DNA of 64,000 nt from Pycnococcus provasolii (lineage: Eukaryota > Chlorophyta > Pseudoscourfieldiophyceae > Pseudoscourfieldiales). The stretch is from positions 620,001 through 684,000 of the forward strand of contig CP150563.1 in assembly GCA_049487715.1 (NCBI GenBank), in the 5' to 3' direction. The position numbers and the translations under genes were made by a program. This document shows, piece after piece, positions 18,804 through 28,671 of this stretch. How positions within the stretch are numbered: the stretch's first letter is position 1; each line of letters starts with the position of its first letter. The notes beneath the pieces were generated by a model that was not told where the DNA came from, ran no database searches, and saw only the letters and a list, made by a program, of their open reading frames with translations.

Positions 18804-20423
18804 CTATCCACCCGGAGGGAGTCCACTATTTGAGGAGGTGGTCTCCGCAGCCTCCACACTTGCAGGTTGCTCGCCGCCTGCCGCTTTTACCGCGGACGCC
18901 CATGCAGAATAGAACGCATGCACAGAGAGGTGCAAATTCGCCGAGCCAGAATCTGTTATTCGCAAGGCAATCTTGATTGGGAGCAGCACATCGTACGCCT
19001 TTTGGAGTTGCTTCCACGTTGATTCATTGAGCACTCGCGCTTTGAGTTGTTTGTACCTGCTTGACGGCGATTGTGATCCTTTCTTTGATCTTGACGATTT
19101 TACCGCCTCCACCGTATGTCTAGCCGTGATCAATTCCTCCAGCTCTCCACGCCCGCTTAGAATCCTCTCGCACGCCAACACGAAACTGCCCATGCGCGTT
19201 TCGACAGGACGCGAAAGCATGGGTCCGTTCATGCACCGCAGGATGTGAACAAGCTTCGAGTGAGCAAAACAAAATGCCACAAGCTCATGCACGAACTGAC
19301 TTGTCTCCGGAAAGAAAAGCGCGATGTCCCCAATTATCAATGAGAACGCGTGTGTCGCGCACCGCTGCATCAACATGGTCGGGAACCTTGATGCTAAAAT
19401 GCCCATGACACCTATTGCTGCTCCATCCATACAACAAAGAAACACAACTTGAATGCCGCCAAGTTCGTTAATGACGCGCGTAGCATCGTCCGCCAATTCT
19501 TTGTCCGTCTTGCTCACACCAGAGTATTCGACGTGAGCGCCGAAAAGAACACCGCGTCGTGTGACTAAGACCGTATTGTTTGACGGGCGTCTGTACTTAG
19601 TCATTGCGTCAGCGCAGAGTGTATTCCCAAATTCCGTGACCTTCTGCAAAACGTCTTCACGTTCTTTCAGAGCACGCCGTCGCCCTTCAACTAGTGCATC
19701 GCCGTCAAGGCCAAACACCCTTCTATCGGGTGGCTTGTACGCTCTTCCTGTGAGGGTAGCATACTCGTGTGCTTTCTCGAACACCTTCTCGCAACTATTG
19801 TAGGAGACTACGTTCGCGGGGATGCCTGCCTCCGAGATTAGTTCCATCAATGCCACATCCACCTCCTTCTTTCGAGATTGTTCAAAACTTCTTGGTGACA
19901 GGTAGGTTTGTTCAAGTTTCCTTTTCTGTCCACCACCACTCGAACACCCTGCCGCCGCCGCACCGCGAGAGTTGTCGACCTGCGCGGACTTAGAAGCAAT
20001 GTCACCGGCAGAATTGCCGCCATGGCTGGCGACATTCGTGAGAACATCTTCCATCCCTTTGGTAGTAGATACCGGCAGGGTCTTCTTAAGCGCGTCGGCA
20101 CCACGTATCTTCTGTTGTAAATCCATACAGTACTGGAAATGTTCTGTGAAAGGCCGTGGGCACTTTTGTATGAAGGTTGATCCCTCCGAAATGCCAGTTA
20201 AGTGAATCCGTATCTTCTGTCTGTTTCCCGTGAATCGCTTTCCGCAGCTCTTGCACATGTACGTGTGGTTGTTGTTACGCGTGCCACGTCTCAAGACGTA
20301 GACGCAGCGCTCCTCATTGCTCATGTTCGACGGATCCGGAGCTCCGCCATCGAGCGCGCTCTTCAACGCTTGTCCGACACCATCCCCCGGGGGTAGACGC
20401 TCTTCATATGCGCTGCGCGGCAT
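18804..20423 (-). mobile_element. truncated hAT-superfamily transposase (BED finger plus DUF659-like core)
   Basis: A 539-codon reverse ORF. Near residues 55-90 a BED-type zinc finger is seen (CKSCGKRF...KIRIHLTGI...C). A DUF659-like segment begins at IPANVVSYNSCEKVFEKA. RNase-H-like landmarks follow: CADAMT with the first acidic residue, RRGVLFGAHVEYSG, CMDGAAIG with the second, and RCATHAFSLIIGDIALF, matching the hAT 'CxxHxLNLxxxDI' motif. The C-terminal hAT dimerisation domain, with the SxxxERxFS-type signature, is missing; the ORF ends after a Ser/Glu-rich tail. No terminal inverted repeats were located. It is either a 3'-truncated transposon or a domesticated N-terminal part. Confidence 0.82.
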
Positions 20424-20681
20424 CGGATAGTGATCGGGCGGGTTCAGTTCAGTTCAGTTCATCGGTCGGGAATGATCGGGCGGGAATGATCACTAAGCAC
20501 CATTCGGATTCGGGTGGATTCGGAATTCGGAATTCGATTCGGGTGGATTCGGATTCTCATTCTCAGTTCAACCCCGAATCTGACAACCTAGCTCATCTCA
20601 TTCAGGCATCAGGCAGATACTTCTATCAGGAGAAGGTTCCTACCTGTTCCTACCTTTATTACAGTAGGTTTCCTATCCTGT
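20424..20681. repeat. short direct repeats upstream of the hAT ORF
   Basis: Consecutive GTTCA units (about 20441-20461), two copies of TCGGGMGGGAATGATC-like sequence (about 20464-20492), and a tandem TTCGGRWTTCGGGTGGA pattern (20514-20561). These lie at the 5' side of the transposase ORF and may be subterminal repeats of the element. Confidence 0.6.
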
Positions 20682-20718
20682 TCATCTCCTACGATTATCG
20701 TAGGAGATGAACAGGATA
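20674..20718. repeat. perfect 22-bp inverted repeat with a 1-nt spacer
   Basis: The arms 20674-20695 and 20697-20718 are exact reverse complements around T20696. The palindrome overlaps the last codons of the secreted-protein ORF on the reverse strand, whose stop is at 20682-20684. Confidence 0.97.
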
Positions 20719-21731
20719 CGTACTCGGAGTACGATAGCCGCCAATTGGTTGGCCAATAGGGTGGGCTCGCTGCCGGGGCCGGGCCCTAACCCTAATCCGG
20801 CGTTAGCAGGTTCCCCTCCTAATCCTACGATAGGGTTAAAGATTAGGGGGTTAATGAACCTGCACTTCTGCTCAAACTCGTTCTCCTCCACAAGCTTATC
20901 ATCCACCGCCTTATCGCAACGCAATTCGCAAGCGTCAATCACAGCCTGCGGACCGTCACAAAACACTTTACTCTGCTTCTCAACCTGCGTGAAGGGCGTT
21001 TGTATCAATAAATTTTGAGAGGGAGAGACGTTAGGTGCGTTGAACGATGTGATCGTACTCGTGACGGTCTGCTCGCCACCAGCATAGTGCGGCAGTACAC
21101 TGCCCTGCATCCTTTGTGAGATGGGTCCTATGCTGAAAACTTGCTGCCCCGTCCCAATGAACTTATCGTATCCCACTGACTGGTAGACAGTCTGAATAAC
21201 TTCATCGACGATGTCTATGTCTAAGTTATCCTTGTCAAGCGAAATGCCAAACGAAATGCACGCAAAGGCTTGATGTGCGACGTTGCAACCGCACGTGCAC
21301 ACAAACCTGTCAGGGTCTGTCGGAATAGTCGTCGTCGTCGTCGTTGTAGTTGTAGTTGTAGTTGTAGGATGAGGCATAGGTCTAGCCTGGAATATATCTA
21401 GTTTGAGCGTCTCACTCAGTCCGACGTACGCGTGCGCCGCCTCCCTCAAGTCCGCCTTCGTCAAGCCGTTGTCGTAGCCGTACTCGCTCTTCTTCGCGTA
21501 CTTCCACGACCAAGGCTTCCACCAACTGACCTTCGGCTTCGGCGCATTGTACCCGTACCCGCCATACTTGCTTCCTTTGTAGTAGCCGTCATCGTACGAG
21601 TCCGAGACGCCGCCGTACTTGCCACCTCCGTACTTTCCGTAGTAGCCGCCGTTATCACCACCATACGGCTTCGCATTCGCGCCGAGTGTTACCACTGAAA
21701 GACCTACTAGTGCGACAATTTTCGTCGCCAT
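20682..21731 (-). CDS. secreted Gly/Tyr-rich protein with Thr linker and Cys domain
   Basis: A 349-residue protein. Residues 1-20 are a clear signal peptide ending ANA before KPYGG. Residues 21-65 are Gly/Tyr/Lys-rich (YYGKYGGGKYGG repeats), followed by a Trp-rich patch (SWWKPWSWKYAKK). A run of 13 Thr residues (about 122-136) links to a C-terminal region with many Cys (CTCGCNVAHQAFAC, CDGPQAVIDACELRC, KC). It is probably an extracellular matrix, wall or scale-associated protein; Tyr-rich segments may be cross-linked. The last ~45 residues are suspect: they are encoded by telomere-like CCCTAA sequence (GLGLGPGPG) and by the left arm of a perfect palindrome, so the genuine C terminus may lie upstream. 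Confidence 0.75.
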   Translation of the reverse strand: MATKIVALVGLSVVTLGANAKPYGGDNGGYYGKYGGGKYGGVSDSYDDGYYKGSKYGGYGYNAPKPKVSWWKPWSWKYAKKSEYGYDNGLTKADLREAAHAYVGLSETLKLDIFQARPMPHPTTTTTTTTTTTTTIPTDPDRFVCTCGCNVAHQAFACISFGISLDKDNLDIDIVDEVIQTVYQSVGYDKFIGTGQQVFSIGPISQRMQGSVLPHYAGGEQTVTSTITSFNAPNVSPSQNLLIQTPFTQVEKQSKVFCDGPQAVIDACELRCDKAVDDKLVEENEFEQKCRFINPLIFNPIVGLGGEPANAGLGLGPGPGSEPTLLANQLAAIVLRVRILFISYDNRRR

Positions 21732-22081
21732 GATTCAAAGAATGAATCTAATGAGGCGTGCAGTGCCGACCCAGGAAGTAGACGCCGAGGAGACCAAACC
21801 AAACCAACCAAACCAACATGCGTGGGACCACTCATATAATGACCCGCCTCATGACATGACATAAACATGCGAAGAGTTCGAAAGAAAAGAGATGAAAAGA
21901 GAAGAGGGAACAGGAACAGGAACATGCTAAAGTTTATCATGCTTCACAAAACCCTAAGGGTTAGGGTTCGGGGGTTAGGGTTAGCTAAGGTTCGGGGGAG
22001 GCGTTTTTCTGGGTTTTGCTGCGGCCATTTTATTTCTCACCTTTTTTTTTCCCCCCTTCGGCTTGGTTGGCAACTTCCGCC
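21732..22081. promoter_or_regulatory. divergent promoter region with TTAGGG motifs
   Basis: This lies between the secreted-protein gene (reverse) and AP-4 sigma (forward). It contains an imperfect palindromic telomere-like patch, ACCCTAAGGGTTAGGGTTCGGG and further GGTTAGGGTTAG, at about 21950-21990, then a T-rich/C-rich leader (22050-22070) before the ATG at 22082. AAACCCTA matches the plant telo-box promoter element; the regulatory role is inferred. Confidence 0.45.
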
Positions 22082-22531
22082 ATGGCGATGAAGTTCGTCC
22101 TACTAGTCAACAAGCAGGGCCAGACGCGGCTCGCGCGGTACACCGACGAGTCGCTCAGCGTCGACGAACGACGCGCGCTCGAAGGCGAGGTCGTGCGCAA
22201 GTGCCTCGCGCGACCCGAGTCGTCGTGCTCGTTCCTGCCGCACCGCGACTACAAAGTCGTCTACCGGAGATACGCGTCGCTCTTCTTCCTCGTCGGCATC
22301 GACGACTCGGAGAACGAACTCGCAACGCTAGAGCTCATACACGCGCTTGTCGAAACGCTCGACAAGTACTTCGGAAACGTGTGCGAGCTCGACATCATGT
22401 TCCACATCGAAAAGGCGCACTACGTTATCGACGAAATGATCATGGATGGCGCGGTGTACGAAACAAACAGGACGAACGTCGTGAGTCCGCTCCAGGCGCT
22501 TGAGGCACAAATTGCGCAGGAAAGGGCATGA
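22082..22531 (+). CDS. AP4S1: AP-4 adaptor complex sigma subunit
   Basis: A 149-residue small adaptin chain. ATG 22082 is used because MAMKFVLLVNKQGQTRLARY matches the sigma-4 start; sigma-1, -2 and -3 have different residues where VNKQGQTRL occurs. The rest follows the longin fold of the family (CSFLPHRDYKVVYRRYASLFFLVGID, ENELATLELIHALVETLDKYFGNVCELDIMF, AHYVIDEMIMDG, ETN). AP-4 forms clathrin-independent carriers at the trans-Golgi network. The other three AP-4 subunits are not in this window. The gene is intronless. Confidence 0.93.
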   Translation: MAMKFVLLVNKQGQTRLARYTDESLSVDERRALEGEVVRKCLARPESSCSFLPHRDYKVVYRRYASLFFLVGIDDSENELATLELIHALVETLDKYFGNVCELDIMFHIEKAHYVIDEMIMDGAVYETNRTNVVSPLQALEAQIAQERA

Positions 22532-22647
22532 CGTGGTGCTCTGTACTGCAATTCAAGCAAACTTGGTTTTGGCTTGTTTCTGCCTTCCTCTTTTCCTTCT
22601 TCTTTTGTAGAGATTTACAAACACAAGCAAAAAAAAACACAACTTGT

Positions 22648-23460
22648 TTACACATCCTTCTTGTTGTCGCGCCGTGGCGTGGCGGAATCGTTCGCCGCTG
22701 CGGCTGCCGGAACGGCGGCGACTGAGGACGTCGGCAACGTCGACGTAGGGAGCGCGCTGCGGTGCCTGTGAGTGCCTTCTCTCGTCGTGGCTGAACCGCC
22801 CTCCACAACAACCGCATCGGCGTCGACGTCGGTGACACCTTCACCAGCACCGTCGCGCCCGCCCGCTTGACTCGAAGGCTCAGGTTCCTGGGGATCTGCG
22901 ACGGCTTCTGTGAACGCCTCGCCAAGCCAGCTGAGTCCTTGCCCGATAGCTGTGCCAACGCTCGCAAGCGCGTCAGACAGCGGCGCGACGTCGAACGGGT
23001 CGTCGTGAGTGTCGGTATTCGTCACGCCGCCGGGCTCGAAATTTGCGGGAGACACGCCCGTCGTCTCGTACCCCCGTATTCCTCTCGTTGCGTGTCCGTC
23101 GCCGCCTCCCTGCTCTTCTGCGTCAAACTGCGCCTGCAGCCTTCTTGCGAGCTCTTCGTCCGCGCGTTCGCGCTCACGCCGCACAAGCGCGTCATCCCGC
23201 AAACTTGTCGAGCTTGACGCGTGCCCACCTTGCGCGCTCCTCTCTTCTCCAACTGTCTGGCTGTTGCCTGTTGCGTCCCCATCGTTCGAGGACATGGCGA
23301 GGAGGCACTCGACAGTTCTTTCGAGGTGTCCTTGGTTCGCCTGCAGGACGGCGGCGACCACCTCCACGTCGAAGTCCGTGAACATGACGAGAAGTTGCTC
23401 GAGCGCGGAGGCGTACGGCACTGCGTCTCTCGGCGGTTCGTGGAGGCCTGTGTCCGCCAT
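22648..23460 (-). CDS. CUE-domain protein
   Basis: A 270-residue protein if read from ATG 23460 (MADTGLHEPP); an upstream in-frame ATG at 23586 would add 42 poorly convincing residues. Near residues 17-60 lies a CUE ubiquitin-binding domain (ALEQLLVMFTDFDVEVVAAVLQ, then RTVECLLAMS, with the family's MF and LL positions). A charged helical segment follows (RRERERADEELARRLQAQFD), then a short amphipathic stretch (AIGQGLSWLGEAFTEAV) and a disordered Ala/Ser/Thr tail. The DEELARRLQAQFDAEEQ motif resembles ubiquitin-interacting helices, suggesting a ubiquitin adaptor. The partner pathway cannot be read. Confidence 0.8.
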   Translation of the reverse strand: MADTGLHEPPRDAVPYASALEQLLVMFTDFDVEVVAAVLQANQGHLERTVECLLAMSSNDGDATGNSQTVGEERSAQGGHASSSTSLRDDALVRRERERADEELARRLQAQFDAEEQGGGDGHATRGIRGYETTGVSPANFEPGGVTNTDTHDDPFDVAPLSDALASVGTAIGQGLSWLGEAFTEAVADPQEPEPSSQAGGRDGAGEGVTDVDADAVVVEGGSATTREGTHRHRSALPTSTLPTSSVAAVPAAAAANDSATPRRDNKKDV

Positions 23461-24889
23461 GAGCGAACCGCCAAAGCACAAGTGTCCGCCACGCCACGGA
23501 GGCAACGCCTGTCTGCGGTGACGCGGAGAAGAATTGGAGAAAAAACCAAAAAGAAGGTGCAGGTGCCCGAGGCTCGCGAGATTCAATAATATTAATAGGG
23601 GTTGGCTGGGTGCCTCCCTCTAACTTTATCATGAAAGGATGTGACATCACGCCAGGCCATATCACGTGTGTGGTTCCATGGCGTATCTCGCTGCGGCTGG
23701 GCAGGCTATTATGTGCCTAAGAGTAGTACTTATGTTCCCTGCTCCGTGCGTCATGCGTGGTCTATCCTACCTACATATTTGTTAGGATACGAAGAAGGCA
23801 AGTCGTGTCCAATAATATCCGTCTGATAAAGTAGGTAAACGGATGGCCTCTCCTCCTCCGAATTAAAGCCTTTAAAGGTACTGTTATCCCCACAACCTAC
23901 CACTGCCACTACAAGGCCAATCGTCATGATGTACCTTTAGCCCATCGCCATCGCCATCATCCACCGTAAAGGTAAAGGTTTATTGCAAACCGACACCCCA
24001 CTACGAAGGGGTAGGTCACCCCACTGGCCCCTCCAACAGGACGAGCTTCTCCTCCCTTCTCCCTTCTCCTTTCTCAGGCTGTCATGGGTAATATCGTGTC
24101 AGACAACCTGGTACTGTACAGTATCCCTTTCAGAACAAACAGTCTTTCTCTGCTTATTGTGTCTGCCAGTCTGCTTTCCTTCGCCTTCGCCTTCGCCTGT
24201 GCTGGCGTATCGTGTTCTCTCTCCTTCTCCTCCTCTTCTCTCTCCCACCGTTATTTTATCGCCCATCGGTAGTACTAATAAGGTCACAAAGAAAGCCTAT
24301 GCGCGATGAGCGGCAACGCCTCCCTTCTTGCGGCACCTTTCCTTAACACCACAGCAAGAAGTACCGCCTCGTCACTTGAGAGTTGAGAGCTACTTCTACT
24401 GCCCTTTAGGCATTATCATAGGTGGCATACCTGCCCTCCTCCTTTAGGCCTCGCACAGGTCTCGTATCGTTACTATCGTATCGTAGTAAGCCATCAGTAC
24501 CGGGTAGCTGTTCTGTCCTCAGCCGTGCTGTGCAGTCACCTCGTGTCGTGTCGTGCGTCGCTACACTGCCAGACTGCAGAACTGTCCTTGAAGAGCTTAG
24601 TTGGGCAAGTGAGTGGTGAGTGGTGGTGAGTGCGCGAACGATAAGGCTTGTTGTCTTTTTGCGGCGTCTTTTCCGTCTTGTCGCTGGACAACACGGCACA
24701 ACACGACGACGCAACCGCTTGCGGACGAAAAAGTAAACTGCGCCACGTGATCGACCTCTCTCTCTTCTCCGCCGACAGTGGCAGTGCCGCGTATAAGCTA
24801 ATAAAGAAGTAATATCTATCTACACAGTGGTGGGCTGAGGGAGTTCATTCGGCACAAATAAAAATAAAGCACAAGGAACGAACGCAAAC
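23461..24889. other. 1.4-kb intergenic region, no gene recognised
   Basis: Mixed sequence with CT-rich stretches (24050-24075, 24210-24245) and CTTCGC repeats (24180-24197). The short ORFs are compositionally random. It includes the promoter of the PKA gene. No RNA gene or transposon was identified. Confidence 0.4.
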
Positions 24890-26033
24890 ATGTTCAAGCG
24901 CGTATTCAGCAAAGACGGACAACCGGTACGTCGTGGCTCGTCTGGAACCTTGTCGCAACATCCCTTCCGCATCCTTAGCGCTAACAAACCAAATCACGCC
25001 ATAACAAACGTCACAGGTGGAGAGCAGGCGAAGCAGCTACATGCCGGAGTTCGTTCCCACCGATAAGATAAACTTGAACCCGTGCAAGCTGTCCGACTTC
25101 AACCTTGGTCCCATCTTGGGCACGGGAAGCTTCGGCCGCGTGCCAATTGGCACGCACAAGTCGACGGGGAAGGTGTGCGCCATTAAGCAGCTCAGCAAGT
25201 CTCAAATTCTGAAGACGAAGCAGGTGCAGCACATCAAGGCGGAGAAGGCCATTCTCGAGCAGATGAACTTTCCGTTCCTCGTGGCGATGTACGGCTACTT
25301 TCAGGACCCCGAGTGCGTGTACCTGGTACTCGAGTACATCGTTGGTGGCGAGTTCTTCACACACCTGCGCTCCGCTGGTCGCTTCTCCGAGGACGCGAGC
25401 CGCTTCTACTCGGCGGAGGTTGTGCTTTCGTTCGAGTACCTGCACGGCAACGACATTGTGTACCGGGACCTCAAGCCGGAGAACATCCTGCTCGACTCGG
25501 AGGGCCACCTGAAGGTTACGGACTTCGGCTTTGCAAAACAGATTGAGCACCGCACGTACACGCTGTGCGGCACGCCCGACTACCTGGCACCAGAGATCAT
25601 CTTGAACAAGGGCCACGGCAAGCCCGTCGACTGGTGGGCGCTCGGCGTGCTGTGCTATGAGATGCTCGCGGGCTACCCGCCATTCTACGACGACGACCCG
25701 ATGGGCACGTACCAAAGGATCCTTCACGGCAAGCTCGAGTTCCCGAGCCACTTCAGCCGAGCGTCGCGCGACTTGGTGAAGAAGCTGCTGCAGAGCGACT
25801 TGTCAAAGCGATACGGCAACCTCAAGGGTGGCGCAAAGGACATTAAGGCACACCCGTGGTACCAGAACATGGACTTCACCGCTCTCGTGAACAAGCGCGT
25901 GTCTGCGCCGATCAAGCCTATCGTGAAGGGCGAAGATGACACCAGCAACTTCGACGACTACAGCGACGTGGGTCCGATTGAGCACGAGTTTGTGCTGACG
26001 GCGGATAACCAACAGTTATTCGAGGACTTTTGA
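24890..26033 (+). CDS. PKAC: cAMP-dependent protein kinase catalytic subunit (two exons)
   Basis: Exon 1 is 24890-24925 (MFKRVFSKDGQP) and exon 2 is 25017-26033; the 91-bp phase-0 intron has a GTACGT donor and CACAG acceptor. The 350-residue product matches the size of animal PKA-C (351). Landmarks are the Gly loop GTGSFGRV (47-54), Lys69 in CAIK, YRDLKPEN with catalytic Asp163, DFG 181-183, the activation loop RTYTLCGTPDYLAPE with Thr194 (equivalent to PKA Thr197), and the AGC C-tail ending FEDF, the PDK1-docking motif. These all keep the spacing of PKA. The kinase transfers phosphate to RRxS/T-type sites under control of cAMP-bound regulatory subunits, often in cilia in algae. The extreme N terminus lacks the myristoylated A-helix of the mammalian alpha form. 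Confidence 0.95.
24926..25016 (+). other. intron of the PKA gene
   Basis: 91 bp, GTACGT...TCACAG, phase 0. It contains CGCTAACAA near 24979, a good branch-point match. Confidence 0.9.
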
Positions 26034-26149
26034 ACGTACACATGTAACACCGCCGGCGCCGCCGCCGCCGCTATTGATTCCACGTTTTGTTAAATGCCCC
26101 AGGATGACCGTGGGACGAAGTATGAAGTACAATCAATCGTTACTGAAAA

Positions 26150-26896
26150 TCACAGGCTTGCGGTTCTGTGTGGCAAGCGCGTATTGAAGCCTGCGCGCAT
26201 AGTGGCGACCATACTAGGCGGCGTGAGCAAAGATAGCACTGCTTTGCTGTCACTTGCAAGGCTTGCGGCGGATTCGTGCGCGTCGTAGCCTAGGTGAGAC
26301 CAGCGATGAAATCGTCCCTCCCAGCACAGCCAAGCCTCACGTACGGGTGGGATAGCGGTGCCACTATTCAGAAAGGTGCGCTCGACAAACGCACCGTTTG
26401 GAAGAGCGGCCGCCTGCTCCACCGACAACGTGACGCCTCCTCCATCTCCCACGCTGGTGGAGCTCGCGCGACGTTCGGCGTGCAGAATCGCGTCCACGTC
26501 GTTAGCTCGCCAGTCCTTCTTGTCGCCGTGCGCCGCTGACCACGCGTTCATGAAGTCTCGAAATTCGCTTCTCCTGCAGCACGCGCACGGCCTGTGGCCA
26601 GCTGCACATGCCGTCGGTTCGTCGATGAAGAATAGTTCCGTGTAGTGTCCGGGCGACATGACGACTCTCTTGCGTCCGTTGAAGGACCTATTGTCGTCCC
26701 GCTGTATTTCTCGTTTCCTCTTTGGTGGTTGAATTTCGCACGTCAGCCACGCCTTGTTTTTGAATTGCGCGACGATGCGTTTGGCGTCGTCGTGTATGCA
26801 CCCTCTGTTCGCCATGACGGCGAAGGCTGTTTCGTACTTGGTTGCGTTCCCTGTCGTCAGTGAACCGAACGGCGTGACGCGGTTGCAGAGCGGCAT
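26150..26896 (-). CDS. conserved protein of a mainly bacterial uncharacterised family
   Basis: A 248-residue protein from ATG 26896 (MPLCNRVTPFGSL). Features that recall a bacterial conserved-hypothetical family are NRVTPFG at the start, MANRGCIHDD, MSPGHYTELFFIDEPTACAAGHRPCACCRR, and DVDAILHAER. The Cys/His cluster HRPCACCRR could bind metal. The ORF extends upstream to 27040, but that leader is encoded by a GGGAAGGGAA repeat and is unlikely to be translated. No transit peptide or membrane segment is seen. Sparse eukaryotic occurrence would suggest horizontal acquisition from bacteria; I cannot test this here. The function is unknown. It is convergent with the PKA gene. Confidence 0.72.
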   Translation of the reverse strand: MPLCNRVTPFGSLTTGNATKYETAFAVMANRGCIHDDAKRIVAQFKNKAWLTCEIQPPKRKREIQRDDNRSFNGRKRVVMSPGHYTELFFIDEPTACAAGHRPCACCRRSEFRDFMNAWSAAHGDKKDWRANDVDAILHAERRASSTSVGDGGGVTLSVEQAAALPNGAFVERTFLNSGTAIPPVREAWLCWEGRFHRWSHLGYDAHESAASLASDSKAVLSLLTPPSMVATMRAGFNTRLPHRTASL

Positions 26897-26917
26897 GATG
26901 AGAAACAGCACGTGATT

Positions 26918-27016
26918 GATTGCAAGGGAAGGGAAGGGGTCCCACCCACCGCAAGGCCAAGGGAAGGGAAGGGAACCCCGAGCGGGATCGAGGGAAGGGA
27001 AGGGAATTGCCTTTGA
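26918..27016. repeat. GGGAAGGGAA purine-rich repeat
   Basis: Several interrupted blocks of GGGAA units (26927-26939, 26960-26976, 26990-27006) lie upstream of the reverse-strand gene. The C/T-rich coding strand resembles the pyrimidine-rich leaders of other genes in the window. Confidence 0.7.
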
Positions 27017-27170
27017 TTTGATCGATTGATTTGGGCACACAGGTGACAGGAGGGAGGGAGGATTGAGCCATTGAGGTGCCTTTTGCCTGCCCTCCCTTTC
27101 TTACTTTACTGGATAGTTCTTACCTTTAGATAGGTCGCGCACCCCCCTCCCCAGTCTTTTTCTCAGCTTC

Positions 27171-28671
27171 ATGGCGGCGGCGCGCGAGGCTCTCCGCATG
27201 CGGTGCGCGGGGTTTAGTTCTTCGTGGCCGTTCTTCCTGTGGCCAACCCATCCCCTGTCGCTATGTCTCGTCGTCGTCGTCGTCGTCGTCGTCGCGCTTG
27301 TCTCGGTCGCTTCACGTGCGTGCCTCCTCATCAGCGTCGCAAGCAACTCAAAAAACTAACGTGCTGGTCGTCGGCGGCGGGGGACGAGAACACGCGCTCG
27401 CGTGGAGACTGCGCCAGGCGCCGTCCGCCGCCGACGTGTTCGTCTGCCCGGGAAACGCAGGTACCGCAGACGACGGAATGGCGACGCCCGCGCCGCTCTC
27501 TGATGCGGACTTCGACGCCGTCGCGGCGTTCTGCGAAGAGCGAGACGTGCAACTCGTCGTCGTGGGACCGGAGGCGCCGCTCGTCGCGGGGCTGGCGGAC
27601 CACCTCAGAGAACGAAATATACGAGTCTTCGGACCAAGCGCCGCGGCGGCGAAGCTCGAGGGAAGCAAGGCATTCATGAAGGACCTTTGCGCCGAAATGG
27701 GCATACCCACGGCGGCTTTTCAAACGTTCAGCGATCCGGAAAGCGCGAAAAAGTACGTCGTAGACCTCAACTCGCCTGTCGTCGTCAAGACGGACGGACT
27801 GGCGGCGGGAAAGGGCGTGCTCATGTGCGAGACGGTCGACGAGGCATTGGACGCCATCGACGCAATCATGGTGGACGAACAGTTCGGCGCCGAGGCGGGC
27901 TCGGCGATCGTCGTTGAGGCTCTCCTACGAGGCGAGGAACTCTCATTCTTCGCGCTGTGCGACGGCAAGACGGCCATCCCGTTCGCCTCCGCGCAGGATC
28001 ACAAGCGCCTGCTCGACGGCGACGAAGGGCCAAATACGGGAGGCATGGGTGCTTACTCACCAGCACCCATTGCAACTCCCGAGATGGAGTCAGCGATCAT
28101 GAAGGACCTCGTGCTGCCAACCGTCGATGGCATGGCAAAGCGAGGGTGTCCGTTCACCGGCGTGCTGTTCGCGGGTATCATGGTCGTCGACGGAAAGCCC
28201 ATGCTCCTCGAGCACAACGTGCGCTTCGGCGATCCCGAGTGCGAGGCACTGATGTTGAGGTACCAAGGTGATCTTGTTGAGGTGCTCATGCGCGCTGCCG
28301 ACGGCGAGCTGGACAAACTCGACGACGACCAGGTGTCAGGTCCCAATGCGTGGAATTCTGGAACGGCAATGACCGTCGTGCTCGCCGCGAACGGATATCC
28401 CGGATCCTATGCAAAAGGCACGCGCATTGCAGGACTCTCGGAGGCTGAGCAGACAACACCGCCCGATGGATGCGTGAAGATCTTCCACGCTGGAACGAGC
28501 GAAGGCGCCGCTCCTGGCGAATTCGCGGCAAACGGAGGTCGAGTGTTGGCCGTGACCGCGATGCGTGATAACGTGCGCGACGCCGCGGCGAGTGCCTACG
28601 AGGCTGTGGGGAAGGTACAGTGGGACGACATGGTTTATCGCAAGGACATAGGATTCCGCGCGATGCAGTAA
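27171..28671 (+). CDS. PURD: phosphoribosylamine-glycine ligase (GARS), organellar
   Basis: The enzyme forms GAR from phosphoribosylamine, glycine and ATP in de novo purine synthesis. The catalytic body is uninterrupted from about 27335 to TAA 28671: [17 protein letters not shown] at the start, [13 protein letters not shown]-grasp [33 protein letters not shown] and [15 protein letters not shown]. The 5' end is unsettled. The body frame is open back to 27130 but has no ATG, while ATG 27171 lies in another frame. A 70-bp intron, GT 27265 to AG 27334 across the (TCG)n tract, would join [19 protein letters not shown]... in phase to the body and supply a plastid-type leader. A length error in the (TCG)n tract is the alternative. 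Confidence 0.92.

Noticed and set aside
23983-24309. Forward ORF of 108 codons in the CUE-PKA gap
   Set aside because: Low-complexity CT-rich sequence read as Pro/Ser/Leu; no coding signal.
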